From Symbiodinium sp. CCMP2592 (lineage: Eukaryota > Sar > Dinophyceae > Suessiales > Symbiodiniaceae): DNA of 64,000 bases. Below, one piece after another: positions 1 through 12,148 of this stretch. The position numbers were made by a program, and so were the translations under genes. The DNA lies in contig CAJNDT010006131.1 in the NCBI GenBank assembly GCA_905221615.1, forward strand, positions 32,501 through 96,500. The letters are read 5' to 3'. Every line of letters begins with the position of its first letter. Position 1 is the first letter of the stretch. Below the pieces are notes generated by a model. That model was not told the origin of the DNA, did not search any database, and was given only the letters and a program-made list of their open reading frames with translations.

Positions 1-198
1 GGACCACCGCCAAACAGGACCTTGGCGAACCCAGCGTGGAAGTCAGCCCCACTGACGGAAGAAGCCCGCAAAGAACGCAACCGCCGTGACAGAGCGGACT
101 GGAGAGAAAGACGCCGCGTCGACGCATGGGACTGGAACCTGGCTACTTCTACCCGAGTGGTGCGAAACGCAAGAAGTGACCGAGAAGGTGAACACTAG
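1..198 (+). CDS. 3' end of an unidentified ORF entering from the left edge
   Basis: Frame 1 is open from the first base to a TAG at 196-198, giving about 65 codons. The product is very basic and charged (many Arg, Glu, Asp and several Trp; for example 'RDRADWRERRR'). I see no start, so this can only be the C-terminal part of a gene or retroelement beginning outside the window. The charge pattern could fit the end of a retroelement protein, but nothing identifies it. Chance openness over 198 bases in GC-rich DNA is also possible. Confidence 0.3.
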   Translation, partial: GPPPNRTLANPAWKSAPLTEEARKERNRRDRADWRERRRVDAWDWNLATSTRVVRNARSDREGEH

Positions 199-1011
199 CT
201 TTCTCCGCTTAGTTAGCTAGGGGGCTAGCTGAGTGCCAACCAGTGAGGGGACACCAAACCAAGTTCCACTATGCTGCCGGGGCCCCAGCGCACTTTCCCC
301 CAAGTGTTTGATAACCGCTCGCTGGTTAGCTACTATGATGAGCCTAGCCGGACTCCTGCAGCTCAAAGGGGCCGCAGCATCGGGGTTTTGATTTAAGAAC
401 GGCCGACAGCACCACCACCAGCGACCACTTCAGGGGCCTCCGGTGTAGTGTGTGATGTTCCCTTACCGGCTTTAAACCTGCCCCCCCTTTTGCTTCCTGC
501 CCCGACAACACCGGAGCCCCACCGCAGCACCACCACCACCAACAGTGCAGCAACCCCAGTTTTGTGATGTTCCCCTAGGTTTGCAGTGCCTTGGCCCTCT
601 CTGCTTCCTCTCGGGGACCCGCACTGACACAAGCAACGTAAGTCCACCAAACCAGTAGCCAAATTAGGAAAGACTGAACAGGAGCCGCCCCGAGCCACAG
701 TAATCGAGCCTACGCATACCCTGTTGCACGAAGTGGTGTACTGCTTCCGCGGAACGCAAACAGCTCGGGGATATGCGGCCACCATGTAGAATACCTACAT
801 GCCTCTTGCACCAACACAAAGTGCTCAGCCAGGCAGGGGGTGATTTCGGGAACTAAAAGGTCGCATGCTTGTTGTATCGGGGACGTTCGAATCACTCCCG
901 ACCTGGCCCTGCACCTCGCGTCTCACACCAAACTTGGACACTGGCGTAGCGCTCGCGCGCAGGGGGGCAGGGTTCCGTGCTCTGCTTCTCATACGCCTTG
1001 CAAGCAAGCAA
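199..1011. other. Non-coding stretch, nothing recognised
   Basis: No frame carries a recognisable domain or a convincing exon. Cysteine- and valine-rich short frames on the minus strand come from (ACC)n-like clusters around 410-545 and look like composition, not genes. Confidence 0.4.
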
Positions 1012-1039
1012 GCAAGACAGACAGACAGACAGACAGACA

Positions 1040-1074
<35 letters not shown>
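1012..1074. repeat. (AGAC)n followed by (AT)n microsatellite
   Basis: A tetranucleotide AGAC tract runs directly into about 16 AT dinucleotides, followed by a C9 run. The AT/C9 boundary recurs in inverted orientation near 2.49-2.53 kb. Confidence 0.95.
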
Positions 1075-1076
<2 letters not shown>

Positions 1077-1379
1077 TACCCCCCCCCAGATACCAATAGA
1101 ATTGTGTGTTTTGTGCTCTAAACCCTGCAATTCATGACACCAAGACACTCGAAGGTCTCAGATACTTCTAGTGCACGACCAGAAGGTGATTTTGTTCATC
1201 CCCTAGATCCCGCAATTCAAGACGCATGCATCCAGGAGGCGCTTAATACAGGGCCAGGCAAGCCTGACTACATTGATGCCATACACATACAGGATGCTTC
1301 AGCACATGATAGGTAGTAACGGTTTAATGGAACCCTCTGTATTACTTAGACGTGCCTCTAATCTATCACCCATCCTTCC

Positions 1380-2160
1380 TTATCACACGCTAATAACAGT
1401 ACAACCCTAACACCAACAACTACCACTACCACTCCTCCTCGTGCTGCTGCTGCTATTACTGCTACACCCCATTACTACATGTTTAGTAAGGTCTATGTGT
1501 TTCAGCGTCATTCCACATCTTGCCCCAAATGTATCCAGGCGACCTTTTCCTAGACCATGTCTTCTCGCCATATTGCTCCTAAATTTCGTATCATGATATT
1601 AAGTTAAATCTTGTCACATATCCAACTATTATCAAGATGGTCATAACAAACCATCACAAGAACCGTACTACGACTACAATCTACTACTGATACTACTACT
1701 ACTACTATTACTGCTGCTACTACTACTACTACTATCACTACTATCACTACTACTACAACTGCTACTACTACTACTACTACCACTACTAGTCAATCCATAG
1801 TATTAAACACGATTACACTGTACCTATATCCTGTTATACTACTACCGCCATACCCTTATGCTATTCATCATATTCCTGCCACAATGCCTTAAGCAAGCTT
1901 TTCCATCCTATCATAAATCAAAAAGCTACCCATATTTATGGGTTTAGATGTAATTAAGGACACAGTATTAACATATCATTCACTTACATCAGTCTATCTC
2001 ATTTACCTAACACACGTAAACAGTGCTCACTGAAGTAATCAAATATCACACCCAAAACCCTAAACATAAGACGTCAGTGAGACTGGCAACCAGAAACAAA
2101 ACACACCCTTCTACCATCTCCAACAAACACTTACAAAAATAAGGGTACATTAACTAATCA
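1380..2160. repeat. AT-rich stretch with (TAC)n trinucleotide tracts
   Basis: This stretch is clearly richer in A+T than its flanks. It contains imperfect CTA/TAC tracts, densest at about 1674-1792, and shorter CTG/CTA runs near 1440-1465. No coding frame of interest was seen. Confidence 0.8.
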
Positions 2161-2161
2161 T

Positions 2162-2272
2162 AGTGAACCCCAGAAAGTTGGAACATTGATTTAGGGTGAT
2201 TAGTGTTTGATTTACTTTGCCTTTAGTATAAGGGCATTAGGATACTGATGTTTCAACTTTCTGGAGTTCACT
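2162..2272. mobile_element. Small hairpin (MITE-like) element
   Basis: Bases 2162-2188 and 2246-2272 form a 27-bp inverted repeat with 24 of 27 positions paired; the left arm begins AGTGAACCCCAGAAAGTTG. A 57-bp AT-rich loop separates the arms and TA lies just outside both ends. The size (about 111 bp), the terminal inverted repeats and the TA flanks fit a non-autonomous Tc1/mariner-type MITE. A simple folded-back hairpin is the alternative. It encodes no protein. Confidence 0.6.
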
Positions 2273-2490
2273 GTAGAATAATTTACAATGAAACCAGATC
2301 TCAAGTTGACGGCAAAACAAAAATCTGCTGTAAGTCAAAGCTAACAGAGCGCGAGAAGAAAATCTGCAGTGCGTTTTGCGCGGGCGCGAGAGTCTTGTCA
2401 CAAGTCTCAGCCAAGAGGGTGCTCGAATGCTCTGTTTTTGTCTCATGGTGCTGCCTGCAGAAGGAAAACACAGGAATGTATTGGTAACTG

Positions 2491-2501
2491 GGGGGGGGGT
2501 A

Positions 2502-2534
<33 letters not shown>
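2491..2534. repeat. G10 run plus (AT)n, inverted copy of the 1.04-1.10 kb motif
   Basis: Read on the minus strand, an AT tract is followed by a GGTAC-type junction, a C-run and AGTTACCAATA. The + strand at 1043-1100 reads AT tract, GCTAC, C-run, AGATACCAATA. The shared order suggests one dispersed repeat in two orientations. Confidence 0.6.
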
Positions 2535-2535
<1 letters not shown>

Positions 2536-5500
2536 GGTGTTGGTGCTTCACTGTCGATAGACGCTGGATAGACGGTGCATGGCTGATCTGCCGAGTGGAT
2601 TGAGCTTCCAACTTGCCAGGCGCAACATGAGGAGGAGGAGTGGATGGAACGGAAGAGGCCCTGTTCTCGTTCCACTTTTTTGCTTTCAAAGGGCCACGGA
2701 GTCTGCTCGGACAGGGTCACTGGAGTCATTGGCCGACTGGCCTCGCCCTGACCGGTGGTCCGGTGGTTTTCCTGCCCCTCTGCCGGAGCAGCCCAGCATC
2801 TCTTACTCAGGTGCAGTACCAGATGGGGGAGATTCCCTCCAAGGCCCGTCAGACTTTGTGCCTCGCCGACACCTCGAGAACTGTTTTCGGTGTCAGGATG
2901 TTCTGGGCTTGCATCGGACGTGCCCAGCCCCTGGAAGCATCAACGCGTGAAGCCGCAAAGGTGGTAGTCTGGTAGATGCCAGCCCAGCATTCAGACACAT
3001 TACGACCCCTTTGCTCAGGTCAAGGGCGCCTGATGGTGACGGCAGTTCGCGGGGACCAGCACTGGGCTTGTAGTAGAGGTTTCATGGGCCAATGGGCTTC
3101 TTCGCGCGTTTTCGCGTTCTTTCGCTGCGATTGCCAGTAGCTGCAAGGCTAAAGTGTCTAAGGGCGTTTCGAGAAGGACGGGCCAGCTGCCCGTGCTGGT
3201 GTTGTCGCCGGAGACCAGCTGATTTCCATCAACGGTGGGCCTTGGGGGGTCTTGGCTGCTTGTAGGTTGTGGATGCTGCAGATAAGGGTCAAGTGTGGGA
3301 CAACAGTGTTAAGCCGTCGACGTTCCTCCGGGCAGGCGAGAAGATCTGGGAGTACTATCCTGCGAAGGCTGGAACTTCTCATGGAATGGTGGTGGCCAGT
3401 GATTTCCTGCATGTGTTCCCTGACTCGGTGCATCCCAGTACAGTCCAGGAGGGCTTGTTCAACATCAGCATTAACTGCAGTTGTGCAGTTACCAGCTTTC
3501 CCAGGCGGTGCTCAGCGGTGTTCGAGGGCCTGCCACCCTCATCTTCCTTGGCTTCTCCGGGAAGCTCCAGGCTTTCTGGCGGGAGGTACACATTGGACAT
3601 CAGCAAGTCTTTGCTTTACATCTTGAGCAGGCCGAAGTGCGGGTGAAGCAGCCCGCTGCGGTCTGAGCATGTTGAGGTTCTTCTGCCCTTTTCGAATCGT
3701 GGTGCCCTCTGGCTTGAGCCGACAACGCATTGGTCCTGTTAAGGACGAACCGCGCTTGGGACTTCCTGCTCAGGTAAGTGTGTCTACCAAGGCCCAAGAT
3801 GGAGCTGTCACCCCCCCGTAATGTGTCAGCATGCATGACCAGCTTGCCTCTGTCGTGCAGGTGCTGCAGAAGTCTAAGCGCGCGTGGATCTTAGACAGGG
3901 TGGAAGCAAGATGCTAGTGGTGCAGCATGATCAACCTGACGGCGGAGGAAGAAGATCGAAGACGGCGCTGGGTCGAAGCCGAGCATCGGCACGTCTTTTT
4001 GAAGCTGAGGCTGTGGCCTTGAACTCGCCAGGTCCAGAAGCCGGCGAACCCGCCGTCCCTGCGTTTGCTGGATCCGGTCATCCCCCAGTCTCATGTCCAA
4101 GCCTTCGAGCTTTGAGACTCCTGGACTGCACTGCAGTGCGTTGATAGAACGGGCCAAGGCCAATGCTTGTCTGCCTCCTGCAGCCGGCTTGGCTTTGAAC
4201 ACCGGCAGCCGCAACCCGTATGCGTGCGCTATCGCAGATGTTGATATGGTCATGCACTGCAGCTACAAGCAAGCTTCCAGACTCTGACCCATCGATAGAT
4301 CTAGTGCAGATGTAGGGCACCTGCCTCAAAGCCCTATCCACGAATGCTTCAGTGCACCTGACCCGGAGCTCCGGAGCCCTGAACCCCAACACCGCACCTT
4401 CAAGCCAGACGACCCATGCCCGAAAACCCCCAAAAAGACGACTTAGAAGTCGGCATGAGCCCACCCGTGTAGCTCCAACCCTCTCAGCTCGCATGGCGCC
4501 AAAGAAGTCGGCTCCCTGGCTTCCGGGGGCACAGAAGTTCGTAGAATCGATGCTATTGTGGTGGGTCAAAAAAAGGTATGTTCTAATAGGGCGTAATACG
4601 GGATACCATGAAGCAAAAGTGCAGGATAGCGGAGAATCGAAGACTACTTAATGTAACAGAAGCTAGTGTGGTACCCATGCCGGAAGTCCAAGCCAACATG
4701 AAATACGCCGCATCTAAGTCTCTATGGCTGAATTTGTGCATTTCTCACACTTCTTGATTCCAGTACATATCATATCTCTACAGAAACCACGATTTCGTTG
4801 TGTCCTCACCATCTCTGCAAACCTAGTTGGGAGAGTAACCCAGGAAGTTGCGAGTCCTGATGTGATTCTTTGCACTTATCTTTCAATTAACTCATACTTT
4901 CAGAATTATGACCAGCTACGACGTCATGGATTCTGCAACAACCTCGTCGAAACCCTGTAAAGTCCTTGCCCTGCAGCCGTCGATACAATTTCGTATTTCA
5001 TGCCTGTGTGACGGCTCCCTAAACTCTAAACCCCCGTAGATCCAATTTACTGCCAAATGCGTCTTTAGTCCTTGAGTCATTAGTCTGGTTCAGTCATTCC
5101 CTACGGCGATCTAGATGTGAGAATTTAGAGCGTTCAATGTGTTTGTTTTTCTAAGCCTCTTGAGCATTGGTGCGAAGTTCTGTGCAGCTCTCAATAACGC
5201 CCGTGCTTTAAAACGCTGGTATATCAGGTATATGCGGGCATGTGGGTATCATTCTGCATAATGACAGCCTCGTAACATTTTCCAAACTTGATACTGCACG
5301 CTTCGCAAACGTTGCATCGTGGCTTCTCCTGTGGGACAAATCAGGCTTGACACTGTGCCGATATACCCAGCGACGAAACCTTTGCTTTTTGTATCAGCAT
5401 ACTAACACATATCCAAACCACAGTCTATTGTTATTATTATTAGTATTATCATTATTATTATATTGTTTCTGTTATGATTAATATTGATATGATTAGTATG

Positions 5501-5851
5501 GGGTCGGGGTGTGGTAAAGCCCATGTTCTCAGCAAGGCGGGCGAAGGCCAAGGCCAAGGCGAAAGTCATGGCCAAGGGCAAGGCCAAGGCAGGGCTTTTT
5601 TGCCCCTGCGCTGGATTTCTGATTTCTGGGTGCTTCAGGGAGGGGCCTCGGCTCGGTCTTTTCTGAGAGTTTGGGATGGAGTAGTCAAGGGAGTTGTTTT
5701 TTTTTTCATTGTGGTCATGGGTCGCCAGAGGGCCCTAGTGGCACGTGGCCTCTCCACTAAGTTTTGATAATTCCGAGACCTCCATGATGACCGCTGCCCA
5801 AGCACTGGTACTTGGTAGCCTGCAGCTGGTTGTTTCTTCGAAGCCTCAGCC
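2535..5851. other. No confident gene; unassigned
   Basis: Several short + strand frames near 2.58-2.95 kb and 3.25-3.65 kb have exon-like composition, but I could not link them with splice signals or recognise a domain. A TTA-rich tract lies at about 5430-5465 and a purine-rich GGCCAAGG-type tandem at about 5545-5590. 4.65-5.45 kb is AT-richer and empty. Confidence 0.35.
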
Positions 5852-6480
5852 ATGGCCGGATCACATCGAGTGGAGTATCGTTTCACCTTTCTTGATGTGA
5901 CAGAGAACGAGAGGATGCATGGAGTCCGCCTGTCCAGGGCCCGGAGCCTTCCCCCTGAGCCCTCCGTCACAAACACGGAGGTAGCTCAGGACGCATGGGC
6001 ACGTCGCCATCTTCATACTCTCCGGCAAGGGCAGAATGCAACAGTCGTCGATGTTCCCGCCCCGACCAGGGGCAGTTCGGGACACCCAACTTTGTGCAAC
6101 CGCCCATGTATCCTCGTAGCAAAGCGGGGGGAATGCCACAAAGGTTCATCCTGTGGCTTTTGCCATCACCAGCACCCCTGTAGTCCGAAGCCTGACAAGT
6201 TGCAGCGCGTCCTGATGCGCACGATGCCCACCGCAGAGCTGCTCGGCCTCCTCGCAGAGCTGCTACAGGAGCATGTGGAGCAAGACGGACTCGAAGAAGC
6301 CCGCTTCGTCGTGGCGGTGCCTTGGCTGAGCGGGTGCCATCCCAGGCGTGCTTGTGAGAAAGTCTCCGTCGCTCGAGGTGGGTGCTGTCCAAGTAAGCAG
6401 GACTTCCTGCGCACCGTCTTCAGACGAAGCCCCGAAAGCTTCAAAACTTGCGGCAGGTGCCACGTAAGGGAGTAGGCTGT
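5852..6480 (+). CDS. CCCH-type zinc-finger protein exon (putative RNA-binding protein)
   Basis: An open frame of about 207 codons contains a classic C-x8-C-x5-C-x3-H finger at 6107-6166 (within 'CILVAKRGECHKGSSCGFCH'). The basic segment KPDKLQR and a leucine-rich helix (LLGLLAELLQE) follow. Single fingers of this spacing, followed by a PxLDKxQR-type segment, are common in dinoflagellate proteins that probably bind RNA. The true gene is likely spliced: the frame after about 6310 loses protein-like character, and 6500-6681 looks like a further exon. The ATG at 5852 is only the first in frame and may not be the real start. The finger is well supported; the gene boundaries are not. Confidence 0.55.
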
Positions 6481-6681
6481 CTTTCGTTTTCCATCATTTG
6501 TCAAGTCTGCAGCTTGGGACAAAAGTGCCAGTTGGAAGTGATGCCACGCCCCGAAGAGCGCCAGGTGATGCGGTCCATGAACTTCGCCCAAATTCTCGCA
6601 ACTGCCGCGCGCCACTCCGTTGGCCGCAGCAGGGCTGTGATACTGCGTGAGTTGAGAGCTCTGCAAGCCAGGATGCCGTGA
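6481..6681 (+). CDS. Possible downstream exon of the CCCH gene
   Basis: This frame ends at TGA 6679-6681 and contains the protein-like stretch RPEERQVMRSMNFAQILATA, followed by an Arg/Leu-rich end. It lies on the same strand directly after the zinc-finger exon. The link is by proximity only; no domain was recognised. Confidence 0.3.
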   Translation, partial: LSFSIICQVCSLGQKCQLEVMPRPEERQVMRSMNFAQILATAARHSVGRSRAVILRELRALQARMP

Positions 6682-7643
6682 CATTTGAGAAGCGCTGTAC
6701 TTTCTGTCCCCCCCCCAGGGCAAGGGCTTCCATTAATAGGTTTTCAGAAAGCCAGAGTCACGAGTAGAAGAACGTGCATCACTTGCAACTCACGAATTTT
6801 GGTGCCTGGGGAGGAGGCAGGCTGGGCTGTTGTGTCTATGTGCGACTGCTTGAAGCACCCTGCCATCCTTCTTCGTTTCGTTTCTCAGCACGGTCATCGG
6901 ATCAAGAAGTGTGAACTGAGAGAGTTGTTCCATGTGCAGATGGACTGAAGTCAATGTGTCTCCGACAGGGCATGTGATGCCAAAGGATAGACACAGGGAC
7001 GAGAGTGTTTCTATCGCAGGCTGGTCCTGTTGATACTTGTTCCAAAGATGCTCACCATTGAGCATCGCCGGTTTCTTCCATGCTGGGTGTGGGAGTGCTG
7101 GCAACCCCCTTGGCCTGGTCAGGTTTCACATCCACAGGAAATCTATCATGTCTGATGGAATGCGGCATGTGCTTTTCCAATGATGTCGGTCAGCATCGGC
7201 GAAGCCGAAACACCTTTGGCAGTGAGGCCTAGAAGCTGCCGACGAGCAAAGCAAGGAAAGCAAGAAAAGCTGGGATGGTGTCGTTGCTGTCTGAAATGTT
7301 CTTTCTGGTGCAAAAGCCGGAAGCCACCGGCTTTGTGAGGGGAGCCCCCAGAAGCCGGTGGTCGACCCTCTCGGCGAGGAGGCCATCGCATGCTATCACC
7401 GTAGCTGCGAAAACACAGTTTCTCGGCAGGACCTCGCGCCGGATGCGGATGCAGAGGCTCCAGACGAGGCGCAGGGGGGAAGAGACTTCGGCTTGTGGAT
7501 ACCAGGGTCTCAGAGGTGGCTCCGACAGAGGATGGCCCGCCCCAAGCAGCCAGCGAGGCTGCAGAGGGCCAGGCACCGGGCTCCGCTTGAGCACCGCTTG
7601 CGCATGTGCGCTTGGGAAGGCTGTCCTCATGTGTCCCTTGCAG

Positions 7644-7871
7644 GGCGATATCGACGAGGAGCTGCCAAGGTTTGAGGCGCGAGGGCTGTGCCCTCAGCTA
7701 GCTCTTAAGCATTCCAAGTTGGGCGTATTCTTTTTCCGTAGATCATCCGCGATTTGTCGCCGCAATGGGCTGCTTGCAGGATGAGGACGACATGCCAGTC
7801 GTGAACCTGGTGAAGTCCAAGGCTGCACGTCCTGCTTGCTGCACAGGACATTGAAAGTAGGCCTTTTGCTG

Positions 7872-7911
<40 letters not shown>

Positions 7912-8457
7912 TTCTACTTCTACTAGTAAGAATCCTTATTGCACAGACCGCACGACTGCAGGCAGAGCCCACAGCTTCTCTGAAGCGCTCCAGAGAAGAG
8001 GCCCAGCAGTTCTCTCATGCCGAAACCCCAAGAAAGACGGTGCCCCATCATCTAATGTGGTCGTCCGTAGTAGCCATCCCCTTCGACCTTCTCCTTCGAG
8101 GACTTAGATGTCCCCCCCTTCGGCCGCCTCGTCGGGGGCTCGTGCTTGTCCTGGTTCGTTCGTTGGTTCGTTGGTTCGTTCCTGTCCGTAAGGCCCGTAA
8201 GAGCTTGAAGCCCTGAATCCCTAAAGCCCTGCATGAAACCACCGTGCATCGCACGGTCAGCGCGAATCCCAAATCTGGCGCTTTCACGGTTCTCTACCTT
8301 TGTCTATGCCCTATACCGTTGGGCAGATGCAAGTGCTTCCATGGCTGACACTGACTCCGGTATGCATTCTGCTAATGAGCTTTTCTGGTCAACTCTTTTG
8401 CGAGCATTCGCGGAGGCTGGCGTCGACTTAACGGAAGACGGCGATGGAGAGGGTTGA
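7644..8457 (+). CDS. Cluster of exon-like islands, unidentified gene
   Basis: Short + strand segments bounded by AG and GT have coding-like character: 7644-7669 (GDIDEELPR), 7780-7840 (DEDDMPVVNLVKSK), 7962-8039 (LKRSREEAQQFSHAE) and a last piece ending at 8457 (LLRAFAEAGVDLTEDGDGEG). Acceptors are preceded by TTGCAG or CTGCAG. A (CTA)n tract at about 7868-7925 would lie in an intron. No domain is recognised, and exon phases were not all reconciled, so treat this as a hypothetical multi-exon gene. Confidence 0.3.
7868..7925. repeat. (CTA)n/(CTT)n trinucleotide tract
   Basis: About 18 near-perfect CTA triplets, degenerating to CTT/CTA at the right end. Confidence 0.95.
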
Positions 8458-8459
8458 AG

Positions 8460-9865
8460 ACCCAGCTTCGGGGGCTCGTGGATTACTTGCTTTTGCACTT
8501 GAGAGGCGATTTGGTTGTCAAGCCAGTGTGTTCGTTGTTGCGATCACGGCATTGTGCTCCCGCGAGGTGACGTGTGGCAGCAATTAGAAAACGAGCTTCA
8601 GGCATCCAAAAAATCTGTGCAGATTGCCCTTCGCATGCAGCGTTCTTGAATTTATCAGATCGAGAACTCGTAGCAGCCAGAAGGGGAACACTTTAAGCAT
8701 GTGGAGTTGTGAGGCCGTGAGGTTTCGATTGTAACCATTGAGCCATAGTAACAATATCAGGAGCGGTTGCAGTAATTAGTGGCATGATTGAGAATGGAGA
8801 TATTGCAAGTAATAGGAACGGCAATGAATTTGATTCTAGAGACAACGAGCAAGATGAGAACAATGGCAATATTGTGCGTCCTAAGAAGCAGGTGACGCTG
8901 TTTATTGACAGCAAAGGGAACACTGCGAAAAGTTTGAACACTGGACAAACAAGAAAGTACGAATCTCAGACTGGCTACTAGTTTCAGTCACAACGGCTGA
9001 AGTTGTCGAATAAGCAGTGGCTTCGTAGTCTGTCTGTGAAATGTGTAGTAGGACCTGTGGCGATGACAATGGTGATGCTTGCAAATGCATTGGTCAAAGG
9101 CAGCAATGACAGTCATGAAGCCGTATGTGGACCTAATGTGCAGGTACGTTATACTGACGGCCCAATACGAGCAGCCCTGCAACGGTAACGGGGTACAGCA
9201 CTGAACAAGACCGCAGCATTGTGACAGCAGCCATTCTGATTTCGGACTGAACACGGGGGTGATGGTGGTGGCGGCAGTGGTGGAGGTCAGGATGATCTTG
9301 ATTCTTGATGATCTGTCATGGTGATGAGACTGAGGATGATGATTCTGATAATGAGGATCCGGAGGATAGGATGAGGAGGCAACGACGTTAGGAAATCAGT
9401 GGCAAGCAGAGACAGCGCAATCTTTTGATGGAGGCACCGTTGAACCTGCCCTTGGCCTGGCCAGCGGCTGACGACGGCTCCAAGCCGACGGACATCCCAA
9501 ATGAAGATTGAGTGCTCCTTTCGTACTTGTGATTGATGGTCAGATGGTCAAGGTCTGGTTCGCAAAGGCTAGGGCTAGGACACAGTGCAGATTGTCGCTG
9601 AATTTAGTGTGCTCTGAAAGTTGGTCTCGGCGCGGTTGCAGGAGCCAGTTGTGCACACTGTGGACGACAAGGCTCGTGGCTCGCACGCGACTTTGGAGTG
9701 GAAGGTGAAGCAGAGGTCGGCGTCCGTCCCATCCGAGTGTAGGAGGACTCCGACGACGACTGGGGCTACCTGTGGAAGCAATCAGGCCTCCGCCCGTAGA
9801 GACAGGAGCTCGGGTTGCTCTGATGGCAGGCTGCTAGGCTGCTAGAAGGTCTCCATGGCAGTGGG
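8460..9865. other. No gene recognised
   Basis: Mixed-composition DNA. A GAT/GGT-rich low-complexity patch at about 9255-9375 is the only structure seen. Confidence 0.4.
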
Positions 9866-9869
9866 GCAG

Positions 9870-11472
9870 GTGTAGACGCCAAACAGACGTCGAACATCTT
9901 GGAAGAGATCGAGAAGAATGTGGTCGCAGCCCCAGGGATCTGGATCACGGGCACTTGAAGTCATGAGTCTGGTGAGGGCAGGCCTGCTTGTTGAATTCTT
10001 TCGAGTCCAGACTGGACCCACGCAAGCCCGAGAGAGCCCCTCCCCCTCTCCGAAGAGCGTGAACCCCGTGCAGAAAGCGGCCGCTGACTTTCACAAGGAG
10101 TCGGCGGCTGAGACTTCGCGCCTACGGCAAACAGCAGTGCTTTGGGAACCCGTCTGCGAATATCGCGGGGAAGACTGGTTTCCCTCGGCCCCGACCAAGG
10201 AAGTGGCAGAAGAAGGAGCAGCCCGAAGAGGAGGCGCTGGAGCCTGTCCCAGCCCTTGCACGGCTCGCCGCGATGCCCCGCACAGGAGGCACAGGAGGAT
10301 GAAGAATGGGGCGCGGCGCTGTACGAGACGGAGAAGGCGCAGCAAGGGAAGAGACACGGTCGCGTGGGAGTCGTGGGATTCTAGGATCAGGATTCCCAGC
10401 AGCTTGCAGTCTTGAGGCTCCTTTGGGCCCAGGCCCGTAGGTTAGGCAGGGGTTCGGGTGGAGTCGTTGGACAGGCTGAGACTTTGAGGGCCTCGCGCCT
10501 TGCCGCGCCAGTAACCTCAGTTATTTCGCAGTTCCGGGAGGAGAAGGAAATCTCCAAAGATTTCTGGGTGCCCGACGAGTCGTGGAGCCGGATCCCGAGC
10601 TCTGGACAAGATGGCGACGGCTGGTCACCTGAGAATGGAGGGCTTTCAATGGTCTTGAAGCTTGCATGGCAGTACTTGTAGATTCGTAGATGACTGTTCC
10701 CGGTTTTGCCGGACGACGTGGTCCGGTAATGTCCGGTAATCGGGCCATGGTTGGGCGCGAAGCGCGTTGGAGTGCAGGTCCAGTATGCCGGAGTGCCAGT
10801 AGCGGGATGCGCCAAGCCCCAAAACCAATGCTACAGGTGGCTCAGAACCAAACTCCAAAGTCCGCTAAGCCGGAGGAAGGCGCAGAAGCGCTTAGTCCTA
10901 AGGTGCCTGGGAGTGCAACTCCAAGGAGGCCGTGGCTGCTCAGCGCCTCGTGTGCCTTGGCGAAGGCTTCTTGCGGGCTGTTAGGAGTTCCTCAACCGCG
11001 GTGCCGGAATTGCCAAAAGCCCTTGAGCCGCAGTGTCGCTAACCCGGTGGAAAGGAGAAAAGACGTGGCCACTGAAACACGATGGGCTCTGTCAGCTCGG
11101 ATCTTCATGCGTCATCATCACTGTCATCATCATCCCTCTTAGCATCACAATGCCAATCTTCGCTTTGGTTGCAGCCCGGTCGCAGTCGCTCTCACAGTCC
11201 CCCGCCCGTTAATGTTTCAACGGCAGCACGAGTTTTGGATGAATTGGGAAGGCCTCGGACATTGGTGCTTAGGCAGAAGATTCGCAGCCGCGCCGCCAAG
11301 AAAGATACAAAGCAGGAACAGCCGGGACCCCGGTAAAGCTTAGGGGTCAGCCGATTTGTTGCGAGCTTCTGCCGGTCCTGCGTTGCAGAGTGTCATTTTG
11401 TTCGGGTATGAGGATAGCAGCGACGAGGATGATGATCATCCATGTAGCATGGCTTTTTACAACCCACCTATG
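9870..11472 (+). CDS. Exon-like islands of an unidentified acidic/RS-like protein
   Basis: Islands with protein-like sequence lie on the + strand. They are about 9870-9957 (NILEEIEKNVVAAPGIWI), 10007-10220 (KAAADFHKESAAETSRLR), 10530-10610 (REEKEISKDFWVPDESW), 10840-10900, 11172-11336 (HSPPPVNVSTAARVLDELG) and 11370-11472 (FGYEDSSDEDDDHP, ending at TAG 11470-11472). Several are preceded by a pyrimidine-rich CAG. The run of islands on one strand suggests one spliced gene of typical dinoflagellate form. I do not recognise the family, and the exact exon joins are uncertain. Confidence 0.3.
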
Positions 11473-12148
11473 TAGCTTTCCAAAGGCAAGGTCGCGTTTC
11501 TGTGACAATTCGTTTCTCTGTGGTTGTTGTGCATCGTGACGAGTACGACTTACTGGATCGTGATGTGTCCCAGTATCTCCCAGTTCTTGTTGTAGTTATC
11601 TGGTTCTCCTTCCATTTCCGAGTTCTCAGCCGCAGGGACGTAGTGGTGCTCTTGGGCCTAAAAAATGCGTGAGGAACAGCGAGCAGGAAGACTTCCCCAA
11701 CGAGGTCTTGCTTGAGGTGGCCACGCGTTGCGTTCGTTTGCTCAGGTGGTGCCTGGGTTGAACGGACATGTTTTGTTCGTGTAAAGCCTCTGAGGTTTCC
11801 TCAGCAGCCTTCATATTGACCCAAAGCTTTGCTCTCCCAAGCCCCCATCGGTCTCACGGATACGTCCTGATTCGTTGCCTTCGTCCCGCCTTTGGAACCC
11901 CGGAAGCGCATCTTTTTTTCCAGGTCTTGCAGCTCTGGATTGGCCGGCAGGGACCCCAGGGAAGGGGTCCGATGGGGTGTTGAGTCTCGTCGGGAGGTAC
12001 TCGTACTGTATCGTGGTGGGGGAGGGCAGGGGCCTTTCGGGATGGCAGTTCTTTTCCTCCGAGGGAGCTTCCCGAGCAGCGCATGCTGCTGGCGATGCTG
12101 CTCTGGATCGAGGCTCTTGGAAGCTTCGGGCATAGGGGAAGGACGGTC
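11473..12148. other. No gene recognised
   Basis: No domain or convincing exon chain; short frames only. Confidence 0.35.
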
